A stretch of DNA of 5,245 bases, from positions 1 through 5,245 of the forward strand of contig JAENWH010000160.1 in NCBI GenBank assembly GCA_016650135.1. The letters run 5' to 3'. The notes beneath the pieces are model-generated. The model did no database searches. It saw only the letters and a program-made list of their open reading frames with translations, and was not told where the DNA came from. The position numbers and the translations under genes were made by a program. Shown one piece after another: positions 3,252-5,245 of this stretch; the stretch's first letter is position 1, and each line of letters opens with the position of its first letter. Source of the DNA: Peptostreptococcaceae bacterium (lineage in GTDB: Bacteria; Bacillota_A; Clostridia; Peptostreptococcales; Anaerovoracaceae).

Positions 3252-5042
3252 ATGTATGGTTATCAAGGAAAAATTTTACGAGTGAATTTGAGTAACGGTA
3301 TAATCAAGGTTGAACCTCTCGATGAAGAAGTTGCAAAGAAATTCATCGGAGGCCGTGGTTTAGCTACAAAGCTTTTTGTTGACGAAGTGTCTCCTCTGGT
3401 CGATGCTTTGAGCCCTGAGAATAAATTACTTGTTGCAGCGGGTCCTCTTACGGGCACACCTACTCCAACAGGTGGAAGATATATGGTGGTTACAAAGTCG
3501 CCGCTTACAGGGACTATTGCTTCTTCTAATTCCGGAGGCTACTGGGGTGCAGAACTGAAGTTCGCGGGGTATGACATTATTATCGTAGAAGGTAAATCCG
3601 AAAAACCGGTTTATTTAATGATTGAGGATGATACGGTGGAAATAAGAGACGCTTCTCACCTTTGGGGCAAAGTTGTTTCGGAAACCACCTCAATGCTGTT
3701 AAAAGAAGTACCTGAAAAATCAAGGGTGTTGACCATAGGCCCTTCAGGAGAGAAGCTGTCATTTATGGCTGCCATATTAAATGACGTTTCCAGGGCAGCC
3801 GGGCGTTCTGGCGTTGGTGCCGTTATGGGCTCCAAAAACTTGAAGGCCATTACTGTACGCGGAACAAAGAAGGTGTCATTAGCGGATGAGGCCGCATTAA
3901 AAGCAGTTGTCAAAGTTTGCGGCGCCAAAATTAAAGAAAACGGAGTAACCGGGCAAGGGCTGCCTGCATATGGCTCTGCTGTACTTGTAAATATAATAAA
4001 TGAAGGCGGCGTATTTCCAACAAATAATTTTCAGACTTCCCAATTCCCTAATGCCGAAGAAATCAGCGGCGAATTACTGGCAGAAAAATATTTAGTCAGA
4101 AAAGATCCTTGCTACAGATGTCCTATTGGCTGCGGCCGATACAGCAAAGTGGACGACATTGAAGGTGGCGGACCTGAATACGAGAGTATCTGGGCTTTTG
4201 GTGGTGATTGCGGTGTTTCTGATATGGCTTCGGTTATTAAAGCAAATTATTGGTGCAATGAGTATGGGATTGACACGATCTCAACTGGCGCAACCATTGC
4301 GGCTGCCATGGAACTTTTTCAAAAGGGTTATCTGAAAAATGAAGACTTGAACGGGTTGTCCCTTGAGTTTGGGAACAACGAAGCTGTTGTTGAATGGACA
4401 AAGCGAATCGGATTAAGAGAAGGTTTTGGAGATAAGATGGCTGACGGTTCTTATGTTTTGACAAATTCTTACGGTGTACCGGAACTGTCCATGTCTGTAA
4501 AGAAACAGGAGTTGCCTGCCTATGATCCAAGAGCAATTCAAGGCCAGGGACTTTCATACGCTACGTCAAACCGTGGCGGCTGCCACGTAAGAGCCTATTT
4601 AATTTCACCTGAAATTCTTGGCCTACCTGAAAAGCTGGATCGTTTTACTATTGAAGGTAAAGCAAGCTGGGTAAAAATCTTCCAGGACTTAACTGCTTTC
4701 ATTGATTCCGCCGGACTTTGTTTGTTTACTTCCTTTGCATTGGGAGTAGAAGATTATAAATCATTAATAAACGCAGTGCTTGGAACAAACTGGACAGGTG
4801 AAGATATTCTTCTGTCCGGTGAACGCATATGGAACCTTGAAAAGCTGTTCAATTTAGAGGCAGGCATTGATCCATCACAGGATACCTTGCCAAAGCGTCT
4901 GCTGGAAGACCCTATTTCCAGCGGCCCTTCTGAAGGAAACCTTTCCAGGCTTTCTGAAATGCTTCCTGAATATTACAAAATAAGAGGATGGGGCGTTGAT
5001 GGGATCCCTACTTCTGAAAGAAAGACATTATTAGGACTCTAA
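3252..5042 (+). CDS. Tungsten-type aldehyde:ferredoxin oxidoreductase family enzyme, 596 aa
   Basis: This is a complete AOR-family protein opening MYGYQGKILRVNL. The N-terminal pterin-binding domain has GGRGLA (33-38), GPLTGTP (64-70), R76 and N93/G95, which match the cofactor-contact positions of the P. furiosus AOR by both residue and number. The 4Fe-4S ligands are C287, C290, C294 (CYRCPIGC) and C490 (AGLCLF). GPEYE (307-311) and RGGCHVR (441-447, with H445) supply the active-site Glu and His equivalents. No signal peptide or membrane segment is present. The start ATG 3252 follows GGGGG (3239-3243) at an 8-base spacing. No ferredoxin gene lies beside it on this strand; it may use a free ferredoxin or the divergent polyferredoxin. 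A terminator follows, then a MoaD-type gene. It is the more classical of the two complete AORs, and aldehyde oxidation linked to ferredoxin reduction is the best guess. The substrate is unknown. Confidence 0.96.
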   Translation: MYGYQGKILRVNLSNGIIKVEPLDEEVAKKFIGGRGLATKLFVDEVSPLVDALSPENKLLVAAGPLTGTPTPTGGRYMVVTKSPLTGTIASSNSGGYWGAELKFAGYDIIIVEGKSEKPVYLMIEDDTVEIRDASHLWGKVVSETTSMLLKEVPEKSRVLTIGPSGEKLSFMAAILNDVSRAAGRSGVGAVMGSKNLKAITVRGTKKVSLADEAALKAVVKVCGAKIKENGVTGQGLPAYGSAVLVNIINEGGVFPTNNFQTSQFPNAEEISGELLAEKYLVRKDPCYRCPIGCGRYSKVDDIEGGGPEYESIWAFGGDCGVSDMASVIKANYWCNEYGIDTISTGATIAAAMELFQKGYLKNEDLNGLSLEFGNNEAVVEWTKRIGLREGFGDKMADGSYVLTNSYGVPELSMSVKKQELPAYDPRAIQGQGLSYATSNRGGCHVRAYLISPEILGLPEKLDRFTIEGKASWVKIFQDLTAFIDSAGLCLFTSFALGVEDYKSLINAVLGTNWTGEDILLSGERIWNLEKLFNLEAGIDPSQDTLPKRLLEDPISSGPSEGNLSRLSEMLPEYYKIRGWGVDGIPTSERKTLLGL

Positions 5043-5057
5043 AGACAAAATAAAATT

Positions 5058-5083
5058 AAAGGGCTCTTTCGAGGGCCCTTTTA
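5058..5083 (+). terminator. Rho-independent terminator after the plus-strand AOR
   Basis: AAAGGGC (5058-5064) pairs with GCCCTTT (5075-5081), with a short UC/GA inner extension and a small bulge around the loop UUUC. The stem runs into TTTTATAATAAT, a short interrupted U-rich tail. It lies 15 bases after the AOR stop. The MoaD-type gene downstream therefore needs read-through or its own promoter. Confidence 0.8.
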
Positions 5084-5192
5084 TAATAATTCGACTCTAT
5101 AATATATTTTGGGGTGGTTCATCGAAGAAAATTGATAGTTGCTCTGGCATTTTGATCAGTTATCTATGTGACCCGAAAGAAAGGAATTTTTA

Positions 5193-5245
5193 ATGGAAAT
5201 CAAAGTCAGATTGTTTGCAACATTAAGGGAAAAGCGAGGTAAAGA
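5193..5245 (+). CDS. MoaD-type molybdopterin synthase small subunit, N-terminal fragment (runs off window)
   Basis: Seventeen codons are visible, reading MEIKVRLFATLREKRGK, the characteristic first strand and turn of MoaD-type beta-grasp proteins (compare MEITISLRGTL of the other copy). ATG 5193 follows AAGGA (5181-5185) at a 7-base spacing. Its role would be sulfur carriage for pyranopterin dithiolene synthesis. It lies 150 bases after the AOR stop, beyond the terminator. A TATAAT-like hexamer at 5098-5103 has no convincing -35 partner, so its promoter is not settled. The C-terminal Gly-Gly is outside the window. Confidence 0.8.
   Translation, partial: MEIKVRLFATLREKRGK

Noticed and set aside
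4237..4557. Minus-strand 106-codon open frame opposite the plus-strand AOR
   Set aside because: It is antisense to conserved AOR coding sequence, and its product looks like low-complexity shadow sequence with no recognisable domain.
5098..5103. TATAAT as the -10 box of a promoter for the right-end MoaD gene
   Set aside because: At 16-18 bases upstream the sequence is terminator stem (GGGCCC), with nothing like TTGACA. It was left out as a promoter.

Overview
This window looks like part of a genome from an anaerobic, low-GC Firmicute (Clostridia-type). The evidence is AT-rich intergenic DNA, near-consensus sigma-A promoters, strong Shine-Dalgarno (SD) sites, and enzymes of the oxygen-sensitive tungsten-containing aldehyde:ferredoxin oxidoreductase (AOR) family. 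The species cannot be read from the sequence.

Layout: two divergent transcription units face away from a 511-base non-coding region (2741-3251). The minus-strand unit runs, in transcription order: a 16-codon leader ORF, a 128-residue polyferredoxin with four 4Fe-4S motifs (2740-2354), an AOR catalytic subunit (2334-568), a small MoaD/ThiS-type sulfur carrier (443-204), and the first 45 codons of a second AOR-family protein that leaves the window at base 1. The plus-strand unit runs: an 11-codon leader ORF, another full-length AOR (3252-5042), a rho-independent terminator (5058-5083), and the first 17 codons of a MoaD-type protein that leaves the window at 5245.

How the genes work together: the AOR proteins would carry a tungsten (or molybdenum) bis-pyranopterin cofactor and one 4Fe-4S cluster. 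The polyferredoxin would move electrons to or from its AOR partner. The MoaD-like proteins would donate the dithiolene sulfur during pyranopterin assembly. Three AOR genes and two MoaD genes lie within 5.2 kb, so this is a metal-pterin enzyme locus with its own cofactor-sulfur supply. Substrates cannot be assigned.

The most interesting part is the central region. Each unit has its own sigma-A promoter followed by a structured leader RNA. The two leaders are diverged copies of one another. They share a basal stem with compensating base changes, a hairpin with the same eight-base loop on different stem sequences, and an identical 13-base block. They resemble the molybdenum/tungsten cofactor (Moco/Tuco) riboswitch family. 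In both, the 3' strand of the basal stem is also a Shine-Dalgarno site placed 8 bases before a short ORF. In the minus unit that ORF ends in an ATGA overlap with the ferredoxin start. This suggests cofactor-gated translation of a leader peptide with coupling to the downstream gene. One leader has an additional hairpin that the other lacks, so the two could have different ligand preferences.
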